Shown here piece after piece: positions 41,990-54,107 of a stretch of DNA of 64,000 nucleotides. The stretch comes from Yamagishiella unicocca (Eukaryota > Chlorophyta > Chlorophyceae > Chlamydomonadales > Volvocaceae): positions 1,178,001-1,242,000 of the forward strand of contig BDSL01000014.1 in NCBI GenBank assembly GCA_003116995.1. The letters are read 5' to 3'. The notes under the pieces are model-generated. The model worked only from the letters and a program-made list of their open reading frames with translations. It was not told the DNA's origin and did no database searches. Position 1 is the stretch's first letter. The number at the start of each line of letters is the position of its first letter. A program made the translations under genes and the position numbers.

Positions 41990-44900
41990 AGGGAGGCAGG
42001 AGGGGTCGGTGCTCGTGCACCGGCCGCGGGCAATGCAGGCCGCCGCGCACGCCCGCGTTGGGCGGCAGGTAGCGGTTGCGTGTCGCTGCGTCCAACCGCT
42101 ACCTGCCGCCAGCACAGTAAGGCGGCGCATAAGCGGCCCGCTGCGATGGGGGTCCAGCTGGGACCCCAGCTCCCCAGCAATGAGCACCCAATCGCGTGCG
42201 GCGGCGTATGGCTCCGGGCGACGTCACCGGTATTGTGGTTCGCGTGGGTTGTGGGTTGGAGCGCGCGAGCTTGGTGTCGTTGATGGCGGCAGCATTGCGG
42301 CTGGGAAACCCTGGCACGCGGTGCGAGCAATGGGGGATGGGGACGCGAAGGGGAGTGCTTCACGTCATGGCCCTGCCCTGGGCACCGCGGGGGAGGGCAT
42401 AAAAACCAGTTACGTGACATGGATAGGATAACTGGCGCATTGCCTTCGGACATCTATTTTGTGTGCGCATGCTAGTGCACCGCGGGGCGTGAGAGGCGAG
42501 TGAGCCCGTCGGGGGGCGTGTGAGGGTACCAGGTGCGCCGGCCACCGCTGCTGCGCCTTGCCATTTAGGAGCGCTAGGTGTGCTTGGCCGCACGTTGTTG
42601 CAGTGTCGTGCCCTGGGCCTGCGTCACGGGGAAGTCGTGAAACGGCACCCACCGGTACTTGCAAGGCGTTTGTTAGTGGAAATACGTATCTGAGCGCAGC
42701 GTGCAGCGGCTGCCGAGCCGAGGGCGTGCGCTGTCGCTCAGCTGTGGTTGGTGGGGGAGCGAAGAGCGCGCGCGTGGCACGTCTGCGTCAGAGCCGTTAG
42801 GGCCCTTTCAAGCGCTGTGAGGTGTGGGCTGTAGCTAGCGTGGCATCGCTCACGGTACGCGAGCGACAGGACTGCCGGTATTTGCGGTCCTGCTGGAGCG
42901 TCATTCGCGCGGGGGTCGTTGATATTTTTTATTATACACAGAAGAGATCGCACAGACACCCCGAGGTAGTCCCAGTCATCAACCCCCATGGTGATGGTGG
43001 CGATATTCATGCGTCAGCCGATTCCGCTGGCTTTTGCCTGGTGGACGATACACGGTGCCTGATGGCTGGCGCCAGTTGATGTACCGCGCGGCCCCGAGAG
43101 GGGGCGCGCTGCAGGCCACTCGTATGCCTCTTATCTCGCCTAGCACATCTACCATTTCGGCGTGCTGGCAACCGATACCGATACTGATGTCCTCCACGCG
43201 AGCTACGCTCCAAGCGACGCATCTGGCGGCGGGACCATATGGTCGCCGTTCGCAGTTATATTTTACTGGGTGGGGAGAGGTTCACGTGTAGCGAGGGCTA
43301 AGCCTATGATGGTTAAACGCTTGGATTCCAATTCATCCAAGAAGGAACTTCGCTGATGCGCACGCGGTCAATGATATTTGCTGCCCGCGGCGGCAGCGCT
43401 CCTCTCTTCATGCGCTGGAGTGGCATGTTTGTCCACCCGGCATAGATCTCTACCTGCGCGCCGCCCCGCGTTTACGTATTCATAATTCCGTAAGGTTACT
43501 ATTTGCGCATTGTTAACCAACGCAGCGGTTTACCGCGGTCGGAGGTGTCGTTCACTGCCGTACACGCTAACCGCCGGGAGCATTGCAATGCCATGGGCAC
43601 AACTACGATTCGGCCTTAACCCCGGGTCCTGTGGCCGCGGGCAATAGGCCCAGTCATTACGTCAGCAGCAGTGGGGGCAGTAGGGACGGCTGTTGTGAGC
43701 CTGGATATGGGGTTATTAATATTTATTATGGCTTTGCATATCTTATCATTATTTGTAGTGGCGTAACGCGAGCAGGTGGCGAGAAGGATGGCAATTTGGA
43801 TACGGGCGACCAAATCAATTTGTTGGGGCGCTGGGTCGCGTAGTTGACGGCTTGCTGCCACTGCCCCCGAGGCACGGTGCTGTGGCGTGTCCTCACGCGT
43901 ACCTGGTGCGTGGCGCTGAGGGCGTTGGCAGCAGCTGCTTGGCGGGTGCGTGGCTCCGCAGTAATAGTAGTAGCTGTAGTAGTAGGACCCGTGGGTGCGA
44001 CGCAGCGCGGCCCACACTGCACGCAGCAGCTGTGCAAGGGCCACACCAACCGGGGAGCGGTCGCACGGCTTCGGTCGCTGGCTGGATGTCGAGTGCTGTA
44101 GTCGTGCGATGAAGCGGTCGTCGTGCAGAGCTTCAGCTCATGACAGTGTAATATACTACCATCAATTCTGTAACACACGTTACCTGCCTTTCGGCCAATC
44201 ACTAAATGCACTTCACTTGACCCTCAGCTGTCCTCAGCAACAAACTACCACCGGGCCGCAGTGTCCAAGAGGGTCCAACGCGGCTGCTAAGCTACATCCG
44301 GTTAAGGAACACACCCATACGGTACCTATATAGGGCTGCCGTTCGATGCAACAACCGGGTTGTCGGCCTCAACGTCCGGCGTTCGAGTTTCCGTGTCACA
44401 TGGAAGGTCACTCGGACACGCCCCTGCGAGCTCCTTAGGAGCACCCGTCTGGGGCACTCTCTCCGCCGGGGATACCGGCCTGGAGCGCGCTCTACGCCGA
44501 AGGAGCTGCGACACTGCACGTCACTGCTCTGTTCCATAATTTGGGGTCTGCGCCCCGATAATGCAACCGGCAAGCCCGCCCCGAAGTGAATGTTGCAGGA
44601 ACATGCGAGTGGGCCGGAGCGCCAACCAAAGGAGGAACACCCCATGGTCTTCAAACTCCTCATGCTACGTATGTGGTGGTTGACATGTACAACGGTCAGT
44701 TGCAATCATACTAATGCGCGATTGTGCTGACAGTAGGAAGGATCAAAGGAACATCGCTTATGTTCATAACGCCTACATGCGCATCTGGAGGCGACAAGGG
44801 CCCTTGTCGTGTCTCGCCCGCTGAAGCCGTGTTACCGATAGCGTCGCGGCAGTTCGGTGTGCAGGTGATGGACTGGACACGTAGGGATGGAAGCTCTGGA

Positions 44901-46832
44901 AACTGCGGTGGCGCACGTCCCACGAGCGGCTGAGCACCCGCCAGGTACACCTCACGCTCAGGCGGGCAGCTGCATCCCCTCGCCCACACATATGTACGGC
45001 ACATATACGTGGCCTCTACCACAGACCGTTGCCTCCCCAACACGCCCCCCAACCTAATAAAACGCATGGCAACCGTTTGCAACTACATCTAGGGAGGTCA
45101 TCGCTCGATGCATGCCCCTGCCCGACGTCCCACCACACTTAACATTACACAGATGACGGGTGTTATTAATACTCACGCATCACCCCCCCCCCCGTCCCCA
45201 ACCCCGCAGCACCCTCCTTGGCTGCCGCCTGCTGCCGAGGACTGTCAACAGGCTAGGGAGGGAGGAAGGTACGGCTCCCGCTGGCGCTAACTCGGCGGAA
45301 GGCGCAGCCAATCGAGTTTGCCGTCAGGCTGCGTCCGCCCCCCCAAGGCAAGCGGGCGCGGAGTGCAGTGCTGTACGGTGCGGCGACAACGACGCCGACG
45401 TCGTACGACAATGACGCCCCAACTGCGTCGTACCGACCACAGCTGTGTCGCATCAGCCACAGCCGCTATCCGTCCCCTTCCGGCCTGTCGGCCCGCAATC
45501 CGCCACCCAACGACGTACTCCCAGCCACGTGCACTGCGCAATACGCCGCGCACGTAGCGACCGCCACGATCAAACAGCGGTATGTAACACGTTCTGAAAA
45601 TACCCTGAGGAACCATCGACGAGGCGGAGGCGGTCGGAGACACACACCCACGATGCACGACGGAACGATGCAACGTGTAACGGTCATGCCAACATAACGG
45701 ATGCCTGTGGGCGTGTACGACGCCAGCTAGCACCTGCCCCTGTGTCTGGCTCCGTGGAAGGGAGCATGGTGTCTGACGCAGGGTCCAACTGCCGCGCCGT
45801 ACCTCCCACACAACCTACCGTACAACCGGTACGGCAGGAACGTATCGGGACTCGGGAGGCCCCAGTGCGGTGGCAGGTTCTCAATTGCCAGCAAACGAAG
45901 GAGGGCGGCCAGCTGCGAGCCCTCCAAACAAAATAAGTTTAAGAGCATGAAACATCGCAGAACACAGAGACATGATTTTGCTGAACGCACTTGCAAAATG
46001 CTAGCTCCAACGAATAAGCAACCGTTGTTCAATGCCTAATGCAACCAATCGTCCTGCTTGCTTTCCACATACAGCCAAGCGGTTCTGCAGTGCTTCGGCT
46101 CTCTCCACCTATCAAACCCACGCAACCTTGCCTATTGAACGAACCAGCACACAAAGGGCCTACGTCCCTCGATAGCTGCTTGCCTGGGCAGACATCCGCC
46201 GTAATAAGCCGTACGCAGCAACTCCTCCAAGCGCTTCCTTTCCTCAGCTACCAGGGTGCTGCCGAGGGTCTCAGTACGACGGCTCCACGGCTCACACGAT
46301 GAGGACATGATGCTTGCAACGAACAGATCCTAGATCCTAGATCCGCTGAGTAACCAACGCAACTACCAAAACTGCTTTCCCCACTGGCCTTATCTGGACC
46401 ACCCTCGTGGGCACGTGCGTCGGTTGGGCCAGGTTGGGCTGAGTCACCACCGGGGCCACATAGGGCCCTAATCTAGGCCGCGCAGCCGTGTATGCAGGCA
46501 CTCGGGCAGGCAGGCAAAACCCAATGAATGCACTTCTCTCCCGCTGTTGTACACGTAGGTAGCTACCACCCGCTGCCCCACACTTGCCTCTCGCTGCCAC
46601 GGACGCCTCACAGCGTCCGGGCCGTTAGTAACTGCTTGCTTTGCAGTGCGTGTGCATTTGCAATTCCAATAAAAAATACGACTCGCGCAGAGCGCGAAGG
46701 ACACTCATCATCCTTCTGTTGCCGTGCCTTCGCATGCCGACTACTGTCCTCTCGGGTAGGATGGGGGGGCCATCCCGGGCCGCTGTGCCGGGCCGTGCTG
46801 TGCCGTGCTGTGCCGTGCCGTGTCGTGCTGGC
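41990..46832. other. 4.8 kb with no recognisable gene
   Basis: The first part is the 3' region of EamA paralog 2 with a perfect hairpin (42061-42110). A family C/D repeat lies at about 42398-42475. The remainder is of moderate GC and has no reading frame with a domain, no splice chain and no tRNA that I can support. Short trinucleotide-like runs occur at 43960-43990. At 46790-46830 there is a GTGCCGTGCT-type repeat just beyond the methyltransferase stop. Confidence 0.5.
42061..42110. other. Perfect 18-bp-arm hairpin in a 3'UTR
   Basis: GGCGGCAGGTAGCGGTTG (42061-42078) and its exact reverse complement (42093-42110) are separated by 14 nt. The hairpin begins 72 nt after the TAA of EamA paralog 2, so it is probably in its 3'UTR. 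Confidence 0.9.
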
Positions 46833-49800
46833 TCACTGCTGGGAGGAGGGGTCCAGCAGCGGCTTGCGGAAGCTGAGGGTCTTGGTGGCCGAGCTCACGT
46901 ACTTAGTGTCGCACACGAAGCCCGCCTCCTGAAACATCGCGCCCAGGTCGCAGCCCAGGTAGTCCCTGCAGCGCCGGGATAGCGGGGGGTATGAGAGGAA
47001 TAGGGGGGGTTACAAAAAAGGAATGGGGCGGGGGACGGCCGGTGTGCAAGGACCCTTGATCCCGGTGTCTTGCCATCTCCCAAGTACAGTACTGACAGTC
47101 TGACACCCCTTCTTGCTTATCACTGCACAGCTGTTGGAAGACAGGCCGAGGTACGGGTGGGCCGAGGCCTCGTCGGTGTGCAGCAAGACGCGGAGAGAGG
47201 TAAGGTCCAGGGGAGGCCAGGCACGCAGGCTGCCGTACGCGAGGGCGCGCGGCGCGAGGTGGGGAGGGGGCGGGAGCGGTTCCGGAGCGGGTCGGAACAG
47301 GCCACAACTGCGACCCCGGGGGGCTGCTGGGGCTGTTCAGAGGCACCAACCTCTCACCGCTGCCGCGTTATATCTAGGGGCGAGCCCAGCCTGCGATTCC
47401 CGCATCGCGACCCCCTCCCTGACGGCCGCCTGACCCTCCTCAGCCGCCTCAGCCGCCTCGCCCTGCAAACCGACCCCCGGCCCCCCTGCCCCCGGCCCCA
47501 CCCCCGGCCCCCGCGCCGGCCTTGGCCGCGCCTCCCTGACCCCACCCGGGTCCGCCAGCTGCCCACGACGTGCGCTGCACCTGCACCGCCCTCCGCTCAG
47601 CGAGTGCAGAGCTCCCCTGGCACAAAACACTCCGCCACCGGCGAGCTAACCCAACCCCCTCCCTCCCTCGCTGCCTCGTCCTCCTCCGTGCGGGCCCCCG
47701 CCCGCACCTGTAGTACGGCTCATTGAAGTTGCTGAACAAGCCAAGCGAGTTGTCCCAGGCCGGCCGGTCGCCCAGCTGCACGCTGTCCGTCAGCACCATA
47801 AGGCCCCCCGGGCGCATCACTCGGAAGAACTCGGACACGGCGCGGCGGCGGACGGCCTCGGGCAGCTCGTGGAAGAGGTACACCACCAGGACCTGGGGTA
47901 GGGTTTAGGGTTTGGAGGTTTAGGGTTTAGGGCCCTAAGTTGTCCGGGAGAGGCAGCAGGCACAGTGATATCCAAGGGGTACGTGCGGCTGGCTGGCTGG
48001 CACGGCATGGGCGCATAGGCGACGACGCTGGCGCCACAATGCCCAGCAGAAGTTCATCGACGACTACTGGCGTGGACCTTTCCGCTAAGTCAAAGTAGTG
48101 CCACACCTCGCGCCCCCGGTCTTTACACCTGCCCCAGCCAAGCAGGCCAGTCGGATCCCGGACAGTCGGAGCCCGGCAGTCGGATTCCGGCAATCGGGTC
48201 CCGGCAGTCGGATCCCGGCAGTCGGATCCCGGCAGTCGGATCCCGGCAATCGGATCCCGGCAGTCGGATCCCGGCAGTCGGATTCCGGACGCGGGGCTGA
48301 TGGCCAAGGTGAAACTGAGGCAGGACTGCCGGCATGCTACTGCTGGCGCAGGGTCACCCCGCCCCTCCCCGGCCCCCGCCCCGCCCCTCCCCGCACGCCG
48401 CCCCTCCTCCCTCCGCACGCACAATGTCAAACGACTGGTCCGGTGCGGCGATGGCCTCCGCCGCCGTCTGCATGAACTCCGCGCCGCTGCCGTCCACGCC
48501 GCCCAGCTGGCGGGTGGGCTGGCGGGTGCGCTTCCAGTAGCGGAGGTTGTCCCGGGCGCGGGCGAGGTAGAAGGGGCTGAGATCCGACACCACGGAGGGC
48601 AGCTCGGGGTGGGCATCCTGCGGAGGGCAGAGACGCATGCATGAAGGTTGCGTTGAGTGTACCAGCACTCGAAGTTTGCCGAACCTTGGCTCAAAACACG
48701 TGTTCTTTTTTCGCGGCGGTGACGTTCGTGTGTTGGCGGAGAGACGCCGGCGCACCACGAGTACTGCGCCCGCTGTGTGGTGGGATACCACCGGAGCCCC
48801 CGGCCATCCAAGCGAGCAAGGTAGTCACGCAGCACAAGTCACCTGACGTGTGGCTTCAAGCGGCCCCGCTCTGCAGTGTGACGCCGCTGTGACGTGGACT
48901 CGTACATGCAGGCCCAAGCTTCCTTCCCCGGAAGCTAGGCAGCTAGGCAGCTAGGTAGCTAGGCAGCTAGGCCGCCAGACAGCTAGGTGGCTAGGCAGGC
49001 AGGCAGGCAGGCAGCTAACTAGGCAGCTAGGCAGGCAAGCAGCTAGGCAGGCAGGCAGCTAACTAGGCAGCTAGGTAGCTAGGCAGGCAGATCGGCCTCA
49101 CCTTGATGAAGGTGTGGAAGCGCCCGGTGCCCGCCGCCACCTCCAGCAGTCGCATGTCCCGAGGCTGCCGCCCCTCCTGCGCGGCCTCGCGCATGAAGTC
49201 CGCGAGGGGCAGCAGCGAGGTCCGCTGCATGGCGTCCTGCCGCCCGGAGAAGATTGTCTCAGTGGAGTGCTCGTAGATGCGGGCAGATCTGGGGGGTGGG
49301 CGCGTGGCGGAGTCAGGTCAAGATAGGATGTATTCGAGCCCAGATCACCAAGGTCAAGGTCGCCAGGATCAAGATCAAAAAGATCAAGATCACCGAGGCC
49401 AAGACCGAATGGACCGAATGTTGGACGTTCAACGCCGTCATGGCTGGCAAGTGGCAACACCGTCGTCTGCTGTGCCACACATGTATTTGCGCGGCGAGTG
49501 ATGGGGAGGCAAGCAACGGTGTGGCCAGGGTGCATGGCAGCTGTCGCCTTCAGACGTTTGCGTCCAGGCCGCCAAAGCGAGTACCGCGCACGTGTGCCGT
49601 GTGTGTGCTGCGGCCGTCGACAGCGCCGCCACCGCACCCACCTGTCCGAGAACCAGCCGTCCGTCTGGAAGTGGAAGGTCTTGTTGTAGTAGTGGGGGTA
49701 CAGGTCGCTGCTCAGCCACAGCGGCTCAGGGTGTTCACGGACTCGACGCCGCAGGGTGGCAACGGACTCCTCGATGGCCTGGGCGGTCCTGAGGGGGGTT

Positions 49801-52800
49801 TGCGAAAAAGGACAGGTTAACCGACGTGGGAGGTGCAGCTGGCGCATAGGATTCGGACACCTGGTCGCGTGCGCATGCTGGCGGACTTTGATTGACACCC
49901 GAGAAACCTGTGTATGTGCCTGTGCATGTGCATGTGTGTATGTGTGTGGGGTAAAGAGGGGGGTGGTGATACGACGTAGGGAACGGAGGGCGGAAACTAG
50001 CTGGCGAACAGTTTTTCGGATATGAGGTTGGGTGTGTGGGGGGGGTAATAGGGGGTTGGCGAGGAGACCCGGTACGCGGGAGAGGGAGGGTACGAGGGGG
50101 CAGGGCACGAGGGGGCAGGGCAGTATGGGTCGTAAGGCTCAGCGGGACGCGCGCCAGAACCGTGAGACGAGCACACATGAGGCCGGGATGAGATCCTGGA
50201 TCCGACTGGACCGCGAAAATGCGCGTGTCGGCGCTTGACGTCCGCGGCTCCAGGGGAGGACAGATAGCTGGCCGCATTGGGCCCCGCGCCCCCAGGCCTT
50301 GGGACTCTTGTTTCCAAATTGGGGACGCCAGCCAACAACCAACGAACCCAACCAACCAACCAACCAACCAACCAGCCAGACAGCCACACAGTTACGGCCC
50401 TGCTGGCGCCCCAGGGCGGAGGGGCGCCCTGCGCTAGCTCGCCCCCACCAGCAGCGCCAACTGTACTTCCCACGTCGAGAATTGGACCTTACACTGCTTT
50501 GGTGTTCTCCTAGCTTCCAACGTGTCTTTCTTGCAACCCCCCGGCAGCAGCAGCAGCAGCAGCGCCCCCAGCGCACACCTCCGCAGCATAAACAGCGGGT
50601 TGTTCTGGCGGTGCGAGGGCGCCATGTCCCAGGGTAGCGGGTAGTAGCCCGCCTGGATGTTGCCGTAGTCCTGGGCGGAGCCAGCAGGCGACAGGAGCGT
50701 GCAGCAGTTAGGGACGACTTCGAAACCGTTCTTAACCTAGTACATTGTTAGACTCGACAGGCCCAGTTCGTGCGTGGGTGGGCGGCTGAGGGCGCCGAAC
50801 AGCACCCGGGGAGTGAGGGCACAACGCGTGGAAAGGGGGGTGAGAAGAGACGGCTCATCGCCACATCGCGCCCATCGACAACACCGGCCGGCCCCAAACC
50901 CCCGGACAGGCCCCGGGCCGCCGCGTGTGACCACATCGTGGGGGCAGCGAAAGCCCACCCGTGAGTGGACTGGCAGACGAGGGCGGGCATCACGGAACTA
51001 CCGGTAGCAGCCAAGCGATGAGGACGTGGCACCTCGGCAGGCCGCCGTACATATACACAGACACACACCTGTCGGAAGGTGGCGATGGCTTCACTGACGC
51101 GGTTGAGCAGCTCCCTGCGCGCGTTGCCGGCAATGCGCTGGAGGGGTGTCGCCGTCGTCGTCGTGGTGGTCGTGGTGGCGGTGGCACCCGAGCCGCCGGC
51201 GGTGCCGCCGCTGCGGTCCAGGGGGGGCAGGCCGGTGAGGCTGGAGGGCAGCGTCTCCGACAGGTGGTGCGCGATTAAGCCGGCAGCAGCCTGCGGGGCA
51301 GCAGAGGGAGGGAGGGAGGGAGGGGGGGGAGGGAGGGAGGGAGGGGGGGAAGGGGGTAGTTGTAAAAACCGTTTTACGCGACGGGACAGGAGGGAAGGGG
51401 GGAGGGAGGGAGGGAGGGAGGGAAGGGTGGACCGGTCGGGAGGCGGGCGGACGGAGGCAGATTCCCATTCCCGCCAATTCCCACCGTACCGACTCGTACC
51501 TACGGTACCGTATACGGTACATCACATACCGCGCGGCCGCACATGGATTGGGAGGTCCGCTGGGACGCGAGGGCGGCCGCCGGGTGCACTCGCCCTACCT
51601 GACCGCGCTGGTGGAGCTCAGCCCAATGCCACGCAGCCGCCCAACCACCCAGCCACGCAGCCGCCCACCTGGCTCATGAAGAACGACATCCTCGCCGTGT
51701 GGTAGGTCCAATACGACACGGAGCGAGGGTCCCGCAGTGCCGCAGAGTCGGCAGCCTGCTGGACCAGCTGCTGCAGGGAGGGGGCCACGCTGGCGGGAGG
51801 GGGCCGAGGTAGGGGGGGACCCGGGGCGGGGGTTAGGGTTCGCGGAGGGCGGGTATGGGAGGAAACCCGTGTGCGTGCCACTTCGCCGCCGCGTCACCGT
51901 ATTCTGGTGCCGCAGTACGGCACCGTGCCCGCGGCGGCCGCGCGCGATGCGACGCAACGCCGAGCAGCCCGGGCGGTTGGGTTGGTTGCCGCGCACGGAG
52001 CCGCAAATACAGATTCGCCCCTGGCGCCTGGCTGCTCCTGGCCGCCGTTGTCACCATCAACTGGCGGCCCCGTTGGTGCCCATACCGTCCCTCAAACAGG
52101 TAACCAAACCCTCCCCCAACTAGGCTTCCTTTTTGCCTTTCTCCTGTGTCGGTACACGGGCATCGTAGCTACCCCTCCCCTGGAGATCGTGACACCGCGT
52201 GGGAGCAGCAGGAGCAGCAGCAGTAGTAGCCGCAGCAGCAGCAGGAGCTGCGGCAGCAGCAGTAACAGCAGTAATAGCAGTCGCAATAACAGCAGTTGCA
52301 GTAACAGCAGCTGCAGTAACAGCAGTTGCAGTAGTAGCAGCTGCGGTAGCAACAGCAGCTGTCGCTGACAGGTCGTCCCACCTGGTTTCGGAGTCGACCC
52401 AGATGCTGTTGTGGTCCTGTAGGTGAGGGGGGCAGCACCGTTGGAAGTTGGTTGGTTGGTTGTGATTACCGGTACTCGCGATTGGTTATGATTACCGGTA
52501 CTCGATCGGGGAACAGGGTCGAACAGGGACGTCGCCCGCGCGCATTCGCCGCTCCAATGCCAGAACGGAGGTCACGTCACGTAAAGAGCGCTTGCTTGGT
52601 AGTCGCCCTCCGGGACCTCCCTGGATCTCAATCTTACCTGCCAGAAGTACACGCTGGGGTGCAGCCGGAAGCGCTGAGCGTCCAGGTCCGCAACTTTAAG
52701 GGGGGCCCCACCACCGCCAACAGCAGTCGCAGCGGGAGCAGAACCGGCGTTATAGGCGGATGAGCTGTCATTGACGGAGGAGAGAGGCCGAGGCTGCGGC

Positions 52801-52843
52801 TTGGAGGTGTCAGCTGAGTACTCGGCAGGACCGGCGGCGGGCT
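46833..52843 (-). CDS. Class I SAM-dependent methyltransferase with long N-terminal extension, 5' end uncertain
   Basis: Exons on the minus strand: (52843)-52638, 52416-52196, 51789-51669, 51290-51069, 50670-50579, 49788-49642, 49288-49102, 48617-48423, 47892-47708 and 46965-46833 (TGA). All phases match, giving about 569 residues without the true start. The catalytic half has motif I LLEVAAGTGRF (SAM-binding Gly loop), then SDLSPFYLARARDNL, SFDIVLVVYLFHELP, FFRVMRPGGLMVLTDS and GAMFQEAGF. This is a typical Methyltransf_11/25-like Rossmann fold. The N-terminal half (DLDAQRFRLHPSVYFWQ, SYWTYHTARMSFF, NIQAGYYPLPWDMAPSHRQ, LYPHYYNKTFHFQTDGW) is conserved-looking but unknown to me. Exon 52416-52196 contains an Ala/Thr/Val simple-sequence run, and its donor (GTGTCA) is weaker than the others. 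Substrate unknown. The upstream exon with the start codon was not identified; an in-frame TAA lies just 5' of the first listed exon. Confidence 0.85.
48148..48290. repeat. 14-bp tandem repeat
   Basis: About ten copies of CAGTCGGATCCCGG, with A/T variants, in an intron of the methyltransferase. Confidence 0.95.
48930..49092. repeat. AGCTAGGC/AGGCAGCT octamer-like array
   Basis: An imperfect 4- to 8-bp tandem array of AGGCAGCTAGGTAGCT type. It lies directly before the donor of the motif I exon of the methyltransferase. Confidence 0.85.
49801..49886 (+). repeat. Dispersed short repeat, family C/D full-length copy
   Basis: An element of about 85 bp: 'aaaaaggacaggttaaccga', then CGTGGGAGGTGCAGCTGGCGC, 'ggattcggacacctggtcg' and GCGTGCGCATGCTGGCGG. 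Head-only copies (core GTCGTGTAACCGG or its complement) occur throughout. Examples are 1094-1125, 1828-1850, 5798-5822, 16107-16130 and 58541-58563. Inverted copies are at 8460-8520, 10182-10215, 20862-20890, 22062-22082 and 42398-42475. Confidence 0.7.
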
Positions 52844-53720
52844 CTGCGGAGTATTAATTTGGACGGAAGAGAGCGAGTCGTAGTGGTTGAACGTTGGCTG
52901 AACCGCGCTTTGTGCACATCGCACCAAACTTGTTGGCGAGATGACGCGCGATACGTGCAACGTGTATGACGGTGGGGGAGTATGTCAACGCTCGAGGCGG
53001 TGCGCGCCAAATCTGAGCCTTGACATGGGCAGGAGCGACGTGGACCATTCTGACGCCAACGGCAACCTTTCCTTGGACTGGTGCAAAGCATCACTTGTGA
53101 AGCTTCTATAGCTGCATCTACTGCTGTTCCCAGCGTCCAGGCTCAGGAGGGTCCCAGGCCCGCGATGCCCTTACTCACCCGCGATAGCTATTTGCACGTC
53201 AACCTGGACTGCCCGCGAGACCACATAGCGATTCTGTCGCATAAACAATGCATTGAAATGACTGCCGCATCTGGTTGGTGCCTGACCAAGCACGCGTGCG
53301 GCGAGCATCGTGCAGTAGTCCGACAACTGTGAGCCCTGTGACGCACAAGTCCGAGAGAATAAGCCTTGGTATAGCAGTGTAATGCAGAGATACCTTATGA
53401 ATCTTCCGTAAGCCGAGTACGTGAGCCGATTGACAGACTTACCTGTACCGCAGTTACCGGTACTTCGTTCTCGAATAACGCTGTAAGGTCAAGCAGCGGA
53501 GTCGATCCAGACGCCAGTTAAACGATGTAATGATCATGAATCGCTGGCCATGATATGTTCTGGCCAAGCGGGTTTCCACAGAAGTACGGCATAATCAACT
53601 TGAAAGTATTGTGTCATTCCAGACTTCCATTACTCTTAGGCATGGTCATAGAAGTGACATTTGCCGAAACGTGCCTTTCAGTTCTACGAGGCGCAGCATA
53701 GATAAGTCGCTGACAAGATT
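52844..53720. promoter_or_regulatory. Divergent intergenic region, methyltransferase and CX9C gene
   Basis: It probably contains the missing first exon and promoter of the minus-strand methyltransferase and the promoter of the plus-strand CX9C gene. No clear TATA box or exon was identified. GC is moderate. Confidence 0.35.
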
Positions 53721-54107
53721 ATGAGCTCGCCGCAAGTGCCAGAGCCGCCGGTAATCTCTGAACTGGATGAGAAATATAAGAAAGACAGAGAGAGACTGGA
53801 CCGTGATTTTGATCCGTACTTGCAAGACGGATTCAACGTCTACAGGATTAATCCCCGGCGGCAGGAGGCTTACGACAAGTGTGCGCCCGACGTGGTCAAG
53901 TTCCTGAAGTGCGTCGACCAGGAGGGCCCTACTTGGTTCTGGCGCTGTAACGCGCTCCATATCGAGCTTCAGCGCTGTTACAACGCTGCCAAACCCGAGA
54001 GCAAGTCCCTGCTCACGTACTATATCCAAGACTTTAAGGACAACGCTACAACACGCTGGGAGCAAGCCAAGTGGTGGTACAACGATATAACGGGGTCGAA
54101 GAGCTGA
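53721..54107 (+). CDS. Twin CX9C (CHCH-type) small protein
   Basis: A single-exon ORF of 128 aa. It has a charged, coiled N-terminus (KKDRERLDRDFDPYL), then Cys54-x9-Cys64 and Cys76-x9-Cys86, and a Trp/Tyr-rich C-terminal helix (RWEQAKWWYNDITG). The two CX9C motifs separated by 11 residues define the CHCH/twin-CX9C fold. These proteins are usually imported into the mitochondrial intermembrane space and oxidised by the Mia40 pathway. They include respiratory-chain subunits and assembly factors. Which member this is cannot be told by eye; an algal complex I-associated or COX-assembly protein is possible. The ATG at 53721 is the first in frame. An intron-less gene stands out among these neighbours. 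Confidence 0.8.
   Translation: MSSPQVPEPPVISELDEKYKKDRERLDRDFDPYLQDGFNVYRINPRRQEAYDKCAPDVVKFLKCVDQEGPTWFWRCNALHIELQRCYNAAKPESKSLLTYYIQDFKDNATTRWEQAKWWYNDITGSKS

Noticed and set aside
44292..44705. Minus-strand open frame of about 137 codons in the 42-47 kb gene-poor region
   Set aside because: No domain, no splice context, no repeat of codon preference. Length is within chance for GC-rich DNA.
48123..48335. Open frame with repeating Gly-Ser-Asp-Cys-Arg-Asp-Pro peptide
   Set aside because: An artefact of a 14-bp tandem repeat (42-nt peptide period) inside a methyltransferase intron.
52092..52352. Leucine-rich open frame on the minus strand
   Set aside because: It is a shifted reading of the GCT/ACT trinucleotide tract. 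The frame continuous with the methyltransferase exon gives Ala/Thr/Val.
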